Of a stretch of DNA of 64,000 nt, positions 9,267 through 16,935 are shown piece after piece (position 1 is the first letter of the stretch; every line of letters begins with the position of its first letter). The translations under genes were made by a program, and so were the position numbers. This stretch comes from CAVOHU01 sp963843385 (GTDB lineage Bacteria > Acidobacteriota > Vicinamibacteria > Vicinamibacterales > JAKQTR01). Where the stretch lies: contig CAWJJY010000007.1 in the NCBI GenBank assembly GCA_963843385.1, positions 744,001-808,000 of the forward strand. Reading direction: 5' to 3'. The notes below the pieces were generated by a model that saw only the letters and a list, made by a program, of their open reading frames with translations, made no database searches and was not told the origin of the DNA.

Positions 9267-10198
9267 CAGACGTTGGTCGGCAGTCCCATGCTTGCCAGCA
9301 GGCGCTCGGTATCGGCGGTGCTGTCCTTGATGGCCTGGACGCCGTTGAGCATCTCGTCGAGCTGGCCGGAGAGCTCCTGCGGCGACTGCATCGTGACGAT
9401 CTGGTCCGCGAGCAGCTGGAACGAGTTCTCGATGAGGTCCAGCTGCCCTCTGGCCACGCCCAGGTATTTCCTGATCTCCTGCACCTTCTCGAACCGCTTC
9501 ATGATGATCGCGAGGTTCTTTTTCGCGATGTCGACCTGCTGGTCCCCGGCGGCGCCGCCCCGGATGGCCTTGTCCCAGCGATCGCGCTCCCGGTCGAGCC
9601 CGGTGATGTCGATGGTGCCGAGGTATTGTTCGTAGCGGGCGCAGGTCACGGCCATGTCGAGGAACGACTCGACAAGTCGATCGGTCTTGACCAGCTCACC
9701 GCGCAGCAGGTCGGCGGTGAAGGACGGGTTCTGGGCCGCGAGGCGCTGGATGTCCCGTTTCTGTTTGACGAGCCGATCGACGCGCTGCCGATCGCCGGGC
9801 GCCAGAATCTGCATCCGCTCGGCACGGGCCTGCTCGTCGTAGGCGAGTTTGAGCTGTTCGAATCTCGGATCCCAGAGCAGGTGCCGCAGGCGCTTGGACT
9901 CGGGCGCGTGCAGGAGCCAGATCGCCTCGCCGCCCAGGGCGACCAGCGCGAGCAGCGGGTTCGCCGTGAGGACGGCCGCCGCCAGGCCGCCGAGTACCAG
10001 GGAGAGATTGTAGGGGTTGGCGAAGGCGAACTTCAGGTACGGGCGCTTCTGGAGAATGCTCTCCTTGATCGCTGACGAGGTGGCCTGGAGCATGGTCGGC
10101 TGAGGCGGCGAGGACTGGGCCGCCTCGGGCGGCGACGCGGATACCCGCGCGGCGGGGGCCTCCTGGACCGGTCGGGCCTTCCTGTCAGTCGATGCCAT
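9266..10198 (-). CDS. Membrane-anchored coiled-coil protein, unknown family
   Basis: I do not recognise a family. The 310-residue protein has a Pro/Ala-rich N-terminus (1-38) and a hydrophobic hairpin of two segments (about 63-97, containing LSLVLGGLAAAVLTANPLLA). From about 100 to 300 it is a long, charged, mostly helical region with coiled-coil character (for example KQKRDIQRLAAQ and IMKRFEKVQEIRKYLG). It probably exposes the helical part to the cytoplasm. It lies between the ABC ATPase (9-nt gap) and the AAA ATPase (1-nt overlap), so it is translationally coupled to the latter. It is a good candidate for the membrane adaptor of the ATPase or a partner of PspA. Confidence 0.8.
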   Translation of the reverse strand: MASTDRKARPVQEAPAARVSASPPEAAQSSPPQPTMLQATSSAIKESILQKRPYLKFAFANPYNLSLVLGGLAAAVLTANPLLALVALGGEAIWLLHAPESKRLRHLLWDPRFEQLKLAYDEQARAERMQILAPGDRQRVDRLVKQKRDIQRLAAQNPSFTADLLRGELVKTDRLVESFLDMAVTCARYEQYLGTIDITGLDRERDRWDKAIRGGAAGDQQVDIAKKNLAIIMKRFEKVQEIRKYLGVARGQLDLIENSFQLLADQIVTMQSPQELSGQLDEMLNGVQAIKDSTADTERLLASMGLPTNV

Positions 10199-10207
10199 GG
10201 GCCTATT

Positions 10208-11116
10208 CTATGCGCCCGGCGCGGCGGACGTGTAGAGAAGGTCCAGGAGCTGTTTTTCGACCTGCCTGAAATCATTCGAGGATTTCAGGGCGATGTCCCG
10301 ATTCGCGAAGAAGGGCACGTTCACGCGGTGCAGGATGCGCGCGGGGCGCGCCGAGAGCACATACACGGTGTCGGCGAGGTACACGGCCTCCGACACGTCG
10401 TGGGTGACGAAGAGAATCGTGTTGTCTTCGGAACGCGACACGTCGAGCAGCAGCCCCTGCATGCCCCACCGCGTCTGCGGATCGAGGGCGCCGAACGGCT
10501 CGTCCATCAGCACCACGCGAGGCTCGTTCATCAGCGTCCGGGCAATCGCGACCCGCTGCTTCATACCGCCCGACAGATCCTTCGGATAGCGTCCCGCGAA
10601 ATCCGTCAGGCCTACGGCGTCGAGGTACTTGTCGGACAGCTTGCGGCGCGCGGCTTTCGGCGTGCCGCGCAATCTCAAGCCGTACTCGAGGTTATCGCGC
10701 ACCGTGAGCCAGCCGAACGAGGTGTAGGCCTGGAACACCATGCCCCGTTCGCGCCCGGGTGACTCGACCGCCTGGCCGTCGATCAGGATCGTGCCCTTGG
10801 TCGGACGGAGCAGGCCGGCGACGGCCTTCAGGATGGTCGATTTTCCGCAGCCGGACGGGCCAAGGAACACGACAATTTCCCCGCACCCGGGCTTGTCGTC
10901 GATATCGATGGACACGTCGCGGACCGCCTCGGTGTCGTGCCCGTCCCGGCCCGTGTAGGTGATGCCCAGATCGCTGATGCGGACCTTCGGGGCCGCGCCT
11001 GCCAGGTCGGCGCGATAGGTGGCGCCGGTCGTGGCCTTGCGGCCTTCGACGGTGACGGCGACGGTTCCGGGTTCGCCAGCCTGTGACGGGGAAGACGGGT
11101 GCTTGGCGTCGCTCAT
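10208..11116 (-). CDS. ABC transporter ATP-binding protein, TauB/SsuB/NrtD type
   Basis: The 302-residue ATPase carries Walker A GPSGCGKST (about residues 88-96), Q-loop MVFQAYTSFGWLT, signature LSGGMKQR, Walker B VVLMDEPFGALD and the switch His in FVTHDVSEAVYLA. These are typical of the nitrate/sulfonate/taurine importer class. The ATG at 11116 overlaps the permease stop (ATGA). An N-terminal extension of about 50 residues precedes the ABC domain, longer than usual. The C-terminal part includes NVPFFANRDIALKSS, as seen in the class. Substrate unknown. Confidence 0.92.
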   Translation of the reverse strand: MSDAKHPSSPSQAGEPGTVAVTVEGRKATTGATYRADLAGAAPKVRISDLGITYTGRDGHDTEAVRDVSIDIDDKPGCGEIVVFLGPSGCGKSTILKAVAGLLRPTKGTILIDGQAVESPGRERGMVFQAYTSFGWLTVRDNLEYGLRLRGTPKAARRKLSDKYLDAVGLTDFAGRYPKDLSGGMKQRVAIARTLMNEPRVVLMDEPFGALDPQTRWGMQGLLLDVSRSEDNTILFVTHDVSEAVYLADTVYVLSARPARILHRVNVPFFANRDIALKSSNDFRQVEKQLLDLLYTSAAPGA

Positions 11117-11916
11117 GCCGTCTTCTCCCGCCAGCGGAAGGCGATGCTCGACAGGGCGCGGATCAGGAAGTCGGTGAGCAAGCCGATTCCGCCGATGACG
11201 AGAAGCCCGGCGAACGACCAGGACGCTTTCTGGTGCGTCCTGGCGAGCTCCACCATGTAGCCGAGCCCGTGCTCGGGATTCACGGCCTCCGCCAGGATCA
11301 CGTAGGTCCACGAAATGGCGTTCATGACGCGGAAGGAATCGAAAATCTCCGGAAGCGCCGCCGGCAGCAGGATCGTCCTGATCACCTGGACCCGGCTCGC
11401 GCCCAGCGTGAGGCCGGTCTGCACGAGCTCGTCGGGCACCGCCCTGATGGCCGTGACGACCACCGGCAGCAGGTAGACGAAGACCCCGAGGAACAGGAAC
11501 GCAATTTTCTGCTTCTCGTAGATGCCGAACCACAAGATGAGCAGCGGGATGAATGCCGAGATCGGCATGTAGCGCAGCGGCGCCATGATGGGTTCGAACA
11601 GCCGGTTGACCGGCTCGAACGCGCCCATCAGCACGCCGAGCGGCAGCGCGAGCGCCGAGGCGAGGAAGAACGCCAGGAAGATGCGCTGGGTCGAGACGAG
11701 AATCGCCCGCGCGAGGTCGTGCTCGATGAACAACTGGAGCGTGCCCTTGACGACCTCGGTTGGCGACGGCAGGAAGTCGGGAGGCGCCAGTCCCCCGTAC
11801 GACGCGGCGCACCACGCCCCCAGCACGAGTGCCGGCATGACGAGACCCAGGACGAGGCTCGTCATGCGCGGCAGCGGTGTTCTCAATGCAAACAGGTCGC
11901 TCGGCTTCTTGGCCAT
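11113..11916 (-). CDS. ABC transporter permease, TauC/SsuC/NrtB type
   Basis: The 267-residue membrane protein has about six hydrophobic segments. It carries the EAA loop that contacts the ATPase: LTLGASRVQVIRTILLPAAL (about 168-187). It belongs to the binding-protein-dependent permease class for sulfonates, nitrate and related anions or for aromatic-amine precursors. It overlaps the ATPase gene by 4 bp and follows the solute-binding gene by 23 nt, so the three form one transporter. Confidence 0.92.
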   Translation of the reverse strand: MAKKPSDLFALRTPLPRMTSLVLGLVMPALVLGAWCAASYGGLAPPDFLPSPTEVVKGTLQLFIEHDLARAILVSTQRIFLAFFLASALALPLGVLMGAFEPVNRLFEPIMAPLRYMPISAFIPLLILWFGIYEKQKIAFLFLGVFVYLLPVVVTAIRAVPDELVQTGLTLGASRVQVIRTILLPAALPEIFDSFRVMNAISWTYVILAEAVNPEHGLGYMVELARTHQKASWSFAGLLVIGGIGLLTDFLIRALSSIAFRWREKTA

Positions 11917-11939
11917 CGAGATGATCCGGTCACGCCGAA

Positions 11940-13574
11940 TTACTGAGCCGCCAGGATCACCTTGATGTCCGTCCGGCGGTTGAGCTGCCGGCCGGTTTCA
12001 GTTTCGTTCGGCGCCACCGGGTTGCTCGAACCGCGTCCGATCGTCTGGAATCGCGTGGCCTGGATGTTCGGGAAGTTCTTCAGCACGTAGGTCTTCACGG
12101 CCAGCGCGCGGCGCTCCGACAGCGTCAGGTTCACCGTGGACGGGCCGGTCGAATCGGTGTTGCCTTCGACTCTGAGGTACGTGTTGCCGAAGGAGGTCAT
12201 GGTTTCGCCGAGCGCGTCGAGCACGAAGTACGAGCCGGCCATGATTTCGTCGGACCCCGGCGTGAAGTGAATCTGGATCTGCTTGTTGATGATCGCGCGG
12301 TCCTGCGCCGAAGCTGGCCGGCTGGCGATCCTGGGCTCGTCGACCGATTGCCCGGGGTAGGCGGCGGCCAGCGCCGAGATGAACCGGGTATCGGCCCAGT
12401 CACGGGCCTCGACAGGGCGGGTGACCAGGCCCTTCTTCCGCCAGATCACGAAGGAGGTGTCGAACAGCGTTTCGTAGTGGGCCTTGCCGCCGGTCAAGCC
12501 GTAGAACTGGGCATTGTCGGCGTAGGGCGTCAGTTTCAGGCCCGACAACATGCCGGAGATCGTGTCGCTGTCGAGCTTGAGCGCCTTGGCGACGACCGCG
12601 TACGAAGCCGCCGGATCGGCCTTCATCAGGTCGATGCCGTCGAACCAGCCGTGGACGAAGTCCCTGATCGTCTCGGGCGCCTGGTCGATGACGTCCTGCC
12701 GGGCGCAGAGCGTGTCGGCGATGATATTGCTGGCCGCCGTCGTCGAGACCAGCACCCGCGCCGCATCTCCGCGCGCGGCCACGGCGGCCGAGAGGTCGGG
12801 CTCCCAGGTTACCGCGGCATCCACCTGGCCGGCCTTGAACATCGCGGCGGCCGCCGGTGCATCCTGCGTGAAGATGATGTTCTTCTCGACCGCGATCCGA
12901 TCCTCGGTCGACAGGCCCGACTGTGCCAGCAGGTAGAGAAGCAGGAAGTGGGACGGGGTGAACTGCGTACAGGAGATCTTGCGGCCCTTCAGGTCCTCGA
13001 TGGACTTGATGCTCGAGAGCGACACGATCCCGTCTCCGCCACGGGACCAGTCCTGCATGATGATCGACTTCGCCTTCTGGTTCTGCTCGGAGAGGATCGA
13101 CGCCTCGCGGGCCCAGTTGTCCACCGTGTTCCACATGATGTCGACGTCACCCTTGCGGAACGCGGCCAGCTTGGCGGAGGGGTCTTCGAGGAGCACGAAC
13201 TTCACGTCGAAGCCGTAGCGCTTCCGGAAGTTCGATGCGGGGCTCGGGTCGAGGCCGGCGTTGAACACGATGCCCGGTGCGTGGCCGGCCCAGGTGTTGA
13301 TTCCGACCACGAGCGGCCGCGAGAGCCTTCCGCCGCTGCCAAGCGTCGTGCCCGTGACGCCGGTGGCGCCGATGTTGCGGGCGGGGTCGGCCGGCGCGGT
13401 GCGGAGCGGATCGAAATCGCCCCGGCCGACATCCTGTGACGCGGCCGTCCCGGCGGGCTTGTCACCGACCGCCCACTTCCGGATGTCCGCGCCCTTGTAA
13501 TGATAGAACGCGTACCCGATCACGCCGACGATGACCAGCGTGATGAACAACTTGGCGAACGGAGTTAGCTTCAT
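11940..13574 (-). CDS. Inner-membrane-anchored solute-binding protein fused to an OmpA peptidoglycan-binding domain
   Basis: The 544-residue protein has three parts. Residues about 7-25 are an uncleaved-looking hydrophobic anchor (FAKLFITLVIVGVIGYAFYH). Residues about 85-400 are an NMT1/TauA-like periplasmic binding domain (RPLVVGINTWAGHAPGIVFN; KFVLLEDPSAKLAAFRKGDVD; TWEPDL). Residues about 430-544 are an OmpA C-terminal domain (IQIHFTPGSDEI; LRVEGNTDSTG; NLTLSERRALAVKTYVL; TGRQLNRRTDI) with the peptidoglycan-binding Asp and Arg signature. A normal importer of this type uses a free periplasmic binding protein. Here the receptor would be tethered both to the inner membrane and to the cell wall. 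It may act as a sensor or a strut rather than, or as well as, a nutrient receptor. Confidence 0.9.
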   Translation of the reverse strand: MKLTPFAKLFITLVIVGVIGYAFYHYKGADIRKWAVGDKPAGTAASQDVGRGDFDPLRTAPADPARNIGATGVTGTTLGSGGRLSRPLVVGINTWAGHAPGIVFNAGLDPSPASNFRKRYGFDVKFVLLEDPSAKLAAFRKGDVDIMWNTVDNWAREASILSEQNQKAKSIIMQDWSRGGDGIVSLSSIKSIEDLKGRKISCTQFTPSHFLLLYLLAQSGLSTEDRIAVEKNIIFTQDAPAAAAMFKAGQVDAAVTWEPDLSAAVAARGDAARVLVSTTAASNIIADTLCARQDVIDQAPETIRDFVHGWFDGIDLMKADPAASYAVVAKALKLDSDTISGMLSGLKLTPYADNAQFYGLTGGKAHYETLFDTSFVIWRKKGLVTRPVEARDWADTRFISALAAAYPGQSVDEPRIASRPASAQDRAIINKQIQIHFTPGSDEIMAGSYFVLDALGETMTSFGNTYLRVEGNTDSTGPSTVNLTLSERRALAVKTYVLKNFPNIQATRFQTIGRGSSNPVAPNETETGRQLNRRTDIKVILAAQ

Positions 13575-13586
13575 GATCCTGGTCCT

Positions 13587-14309
13587 CTACAGTGTCTTCT
13601 GACCCTGAGCCGCCTGCTGGGCCGCGCGCTTGGCCTTGAGTTCAGCCAGTTGCTGGCGGGCCTGGACGTCGCCGGCCTGCGTCTTGAGCGCGGCCAGCCG
13701 CGAGTCGAGCGACGACTCGGAGAGTTCGCGCCCGAGATTGGCCTCGGCAATCTTCGTCTTGATGTGCTCGCGGACGTTGTCGAGCGCCTTCACCTCGGCG
13801 TCGACCGACAGGCCCTCGAGCTGCTCCTGGATCCTGATACGGGCATCGGCCGACTGGAGCTTCGCCAGCTGCGAGTCCCGTTCGGCCTTCAGCTTTCTGA
13901 TCTCGGCCTGCACGCTCAGCAGCGACGTCTTCGCGGAATCGGCGTCCTTCTGGGCGCGGTCCAGCTCCTCGCGGAGGTCGGCCAGTTCCTTGGTCAGCTC
14001 GTTCTTCTTCTGGAGCAGCACCACGGCGAGGTCGTCCTGGTTGGTTTCGACCGCCACGTTGAGCTGGGCGTCGACGTCGGCCATCTCGGCGATGGCGTGC
14101 TTGTTGCGCGCGTCGAAGTCCTCGCGCTGGCGGATGATGGCCGCCGTGGCATTCTTCAGGCGCGAGTACTTCTCGATCATCGAGTTGATCGCGTTCTCAT
14201 ACGCGATCTCGGGATGCGCCTTTTCCACGTCTGCGATCCAAAGCGACAGGAATCCCCGCCAGAGATTCCCGAGGCGCCGGAAGAATCCACCCTCTGCCAT
14301 TCTGGCCAC
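13587..14309 (-). CDS. PspA/IM30 family (ESCRT-III-like) membrane-binding protein
   Basis: The 240-residue protein is nearly all helical. It opens with an amphipathic segment (GGFFRRLGNLWRGFLSLWI, residues 7-25) like the membrane-binding helix of PspA. It then has the long coiled-coil hairpin of the family; DDLAVVLLQKKNELTKEL (about 92-109) matches the PspA block DLAR.AL.EKQKL, and QQLAELKAK near the end matches PspA EQLAQLKAK. PspA and IM30 polymerise on damaged membranes and share the ESCRT-III fold. No PspF, PspB or PspC gene is nearby; instead the operon supplies an AAA ATPase and an ABC transporter. Gaps are 37 nt upstream and 12 nt downstream. Confidence 0.88.
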   Translation of the reverse strand: MARMAEGGFFRRLGNLWRGFLSLWIADVEKAHPEIAYENAINSMIEKYSRLKNATAAIIRQREDFDARNKHAIAEMADVDAQLNVAVETNQDDLAVVLLQKKNELTKELADLREELDRAQKDADSAKTSLLSVQAEIRKLKAERDSQLAKLQSADARIRIQEQLEGLSVDAEVKALDNVREHIKTKIAEANLGRELSESSLDSRLAALKTQAGDVQARQQLAELKAKRAAQQAAQGQKTL

Positions 14310-14346
14310 CTTTCGTTACGAATCGTCAGTCCACGATGTCCGGCGT

Positions 14347-14991
14347 CTACGCCTGATCGGATGGGGACCGCAGCTTGGGCGAGTCCCGAACGACACGCGC
14401 GACCGCCTCCTGGCCGAAGAACTCCAGGATCTGCTGGATCCCGAGCTTCCGGTCGTTGCAGCTCTTCACCACCGCCTGCTGCTCCTGCACGCGCTCGTCC
14501 ATCACCGTGCGCAGTTGGCGGATTTCGTCCTCGTGTTCCTTGATGCGCTTCGCGGATTCCGCCAGCAGCGTCTGCGTGTCGGCGGCGCCGTTCCGAATGT
14601 AGCCCTCCAGCGCCTGGATCTCGCCGACTCCGGCTTCGATGATCTTGTCGATCGGCACGCCGAAGGCTTTCAGGGACGCCTCGACGATCTGTTTCTTGAC
14701 GGGGACCGGCGTGTCGGCAGGCAGGCTCGCCAGCAGGTCGGTGGCCTTGGCCACCCGTTGACGTTCCTCGCCGGCGATTCCGGCGGCTTCGAACACGCCG
14801 TCGAAGTCCACCTTGCCGCCCGGAGCTGACGGAGGCTGCTTGGCGAACAGGGACGGGTCTGGGGCCGTGTCCGGAGCTGCGGCTTGGTCGGCCGCAGATT
14901 CGCTCGAACCGGTCTCCTGACCGGATTCCCCTTCCTGGACGACGAACCAGCCGAGCACGGTCGAACCCCAGCTTTTCTTGTTGTCGCTCAT
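14347..14991 (-). CDS. Small helical protein leading the PspA operon, unknown family
   Basis: I do not recognise a family. From the ATG at 14991 it is 214 residues; an in-frame GTG 12 nt upstream is possible and neither start has a clear ribosome site. The N-terminus SWGSTVLGWFVVQEGE resembles a short membrane-associating segment. A low-complexity acidic/Ala/Pro linker follows (about 25-60). A helical domain (about 65-205) includes PVKKQIVEASLKAFGVPIDK and a coiled coil ending in KSCNDRKLGIQQILEFFGQ. There is no signal peptide. It is the first gene of the operon and likely a cytoplasmic partner or regulator of the PspA-like protein. Confidence 0.75.
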   Translation of the reverse strand: MSDNKKSWGSTVLGWFVVQEGESGQETGSSESAADQAAAPDTAPDPSLFAKQPPSAPGGKVDFDGVFEAAGIAGEERQRVAKATDLLASLPADTPVPVKKQIVEASLKAFGVPIDKIIEAGVGEIQALEGYIRNGAADTQTLLAESAKRIKEHEDEIRQLRTVMDERVQEQQAVVKSCNDRKLGIQQILEFFGQEAVARVVRDSPKLRSPSDQA

Positions 14992-15072
14992 GGCAGTTGA
15001 CACCAGTGTGGAATCACCCGGTTCGCGCGGCCGGGACGATTCCGAAGGAGAAAGAGCGCCTGTCGGATTGGG

Positions 15073-15102
15073 ATTGTACGACTACGGCCCATCGGGCCGC
15101 AA
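15073..15102 (-). promoter_or_regulatory. Candidate promoter of the PspA/ABC/AAA operon
   Basis: On the minus strand TTGCGG (15102-15097) and TACAAT (15078-15073) are separated by 18 nt. Transcription would start near 15066, giving a 75-nt leader before the first gene. The -35 is weak (3 of 6 consensus bases). Confidence 0.4.
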
Positions 15103-15240
15103 ACGCGGGCCATTACTGTTCCGAACGAGTCGAAGCCCTCCAGGGTTTCAACTACGCCCTTTCACACGCGGGGTGCGCGGCAACGATCCCGGAGGCGCGA
15201 GGTCGGCTTCAGCCGACGGCGGGGCGGGCACGGGCGGGGT

Positions 15241-16935
15241 TCACGAGCCCGATGTCGTACCGGGCGCCGCGGGAGTGAGGAGGAACTGGTTGGATTTCGA
15301 CCGCGTTTCGCCCGCGCTGGTCACGTAGACGGCGGGCCGGCCCTTGATCGGACACGCAAACTCGCACGCGCCGCAACCCGTGCAACGGTGCGGATCCACG
15401 TACGGCTGCCTGACCGTCTTCACGGCGCCGTTGACGTCAGCGACTTCCGCAGGAACGAGGTAGATGGCTTTCGGCGACGTGGGGCACCACTCCTCGCACA
15501 CGATGCACTCGGTGGCCATGCCCCACGGCAGGCAACGGCCACGGTCGTAGAAAGCCGTGCCGATGCGGATTGGCGGCGCCTCCGGCTGCGGCGGATGCCC
15601 GTTCGGCCGCGCGGGGCGGCCAATCTTCTCGAGACGGGTGATCTCCCAGATCGCACCCGTCGGGCAGACCTGGCCGCAGAGCGTGCAGTTGGGCTCGCAG
15701 AATCCGATGGACGGAATGAGCACCGGGCTCCAGAGACCCTCGAACCCGGCTTCAGAGAGCGCCGGATGCAGCGCATTGGTCGGACACACCTTCATGCACT
15801 CGCCGCACCTGACACACCGCTCGAGGAAGTGCGGCTCGTCGACCGAGCCCGGCGGGCGAATCAGCCGCGGGTCGGCGGCGGCCGCCAGTCCGGGAGCGCT
15901 GCGCATCAGCGGTATCAGTCCGACGCCGGCGGCCAGTCCCGTGATCACCTTGCGCCGCTGGAGCTGGGGCACTTCGCGAGCGGTTCCGTCCGCCCGCGAC
16001 GACCACGTGAAGGTGATGCCGCCCTCCCGGCACTCCGAGAGGCAATTGAGGCACAGATGACACTCGGACTTGCGCCAGGCGGCTCCCGGAATCGGATCGT
16101 CCCCGCCCTGGCAGCGCAGCAGGCAGCGCCGGCAGTCGTCGCATCGGCTCTCGTGTTTGCGAAGTTGCACCAGGGACCACCGGGAGACGACGCCCAGCAG
16201 GGCGCCAAGCGGACAGATGGCGCGGCACCAGAACCGGGTGATCCGGAAATTGAGCGCCGCGATCAGCACGAACAGGCCGCCGATCACGAGCGCCTGGCTG
16301 AAGTACGGCTGCTTGAAACTGAGGACAAACAGGTTCAGCACGTAAGTCACGCCATCGAGCACGATACGGCCGCGTCCGATTGGAAGTGCGTACGCCGCGT
16401 CGAGCGTCGCCCGGCTCGCGTAGTTCAGTGCCGGCAGGACCGCCGCGGTCATCGAGCGAACGAGGAACGAGATCGGATCGAGCAGCAGGCCGACCGCGGA
16501 TCCCATCAACGCGAGCATCAGGACGCCGGCCAGCAGGTAGTACTTGAACGCCTGCCACCGCTTGTAGCGATTCGACTCGATGAGCCGTGCGCCGCGCTTG
16601 GTCTCCGATCGCAGGCTGCTGAAGAAGTGGAGCACCGACCCCAGCGGACAGATCCAGCCGCAGAAGGCGCGGCCGACGACGAGGGCCAGCAGGAGCAGCG
16701 GGACGGCCCACACCAGATTCCGGTAGAGCGATCCCGTCGAGAGAGAGGTTCCGACGGCAACCAACGGATTGGTCTCGAGAAAGACGCCGACCGGGTAGGG
16801 CAGCCGGATGTCACCCGTCGTCGCGCGAACCGAGCCGGCAAACTCGGTCCTCAACAGCAGCGCCATGAACAGGCAGAAGAAGGCGACCTGCGAAACGAGG
16901 CGCGCGCGACGGAGGGCGATGGCGGGCACCTTCAT
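15241..16935 (-). CDS. NapH/CcoG-like membrane polyferredoxin
   Basis: The 564-residue protein has about five to six N-terminal membrane segments with the NapH-type motifs CGWICPLG and CRAICPLG, plus further Cys clusters in the loop (CDDCRRC, CHLCLNCLSEC). A Tat-like RRKVITGLAAGVG segment lies near residue 320. A C-terminal ferredoxin tail follows, with CVRCGECMKVCP, CTLCGQVCP, CIVCEEWCP and CTGCGACEFACP. It could carry at least five or six [4Fe-4S] clusters and conduct electrons between the quinone pool and a periplasmic or cytoplasmic partner. The ATG at 16935 overlaps the DUF362 stop by one base (TGATG), which fixes the start. Electron donor and acceptor are unknown. Confidence 0.88.
   Translation of the reverse strand: MKVPAIALRRARLVSQVAFFCLFMALLLRTEFAGSVRATTGDIRLPYPVGVFLETNPLVAVGTSLSTGSLYRNLVWAVPLLLLALVVGRAFCGWICPLGSVLHFFSSLRSETKRGARLIESNRYKRWQAFKYYLLAGVLMLALMGSAVGLLLDPISFLVRSMTAAVLPALNYASRATLDAAYALPIGRGRIVLDGVTYVLNLFVLSFKQPYFSQALVIGGLFVLIAALNFRITRFWCRAICPLGALLGVVSRWSLVQLRKHESRCDDCRRCLLRCQGGDDPIPGAAWRKSECHLCLNCLSECREGGITFTWSSRADGTAREVPQLQRRKVITGLAAGVGLIPLMRSAPGLAAAADPRLIRPPGSVDEPHFLERCVRCGECMKVCPTNALHPALSEAGFEGLWSPVLIPSIGFCEPNCTLCGQVCPTGAIWEITRLEKIGRPARPNGHPPQPEAPPIRIGTAFYDRGRCLPWGMATECIVCEEWCPTSPKAIYLVPAEVADVNGAVKTVRQPYVDPHRCTGCGACEFACPIKGRPAVYVTSAGETRSKSNQFLLTPAAPGTTSGS

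Noticed and set aside
7590..9635. A 681-codon plus-strand frame opposite the AAA ATPase
   Set aside because: It is an antisense shadow without recognisable domains; the minus-strand ATPase carries all Walker and sensor motifs.
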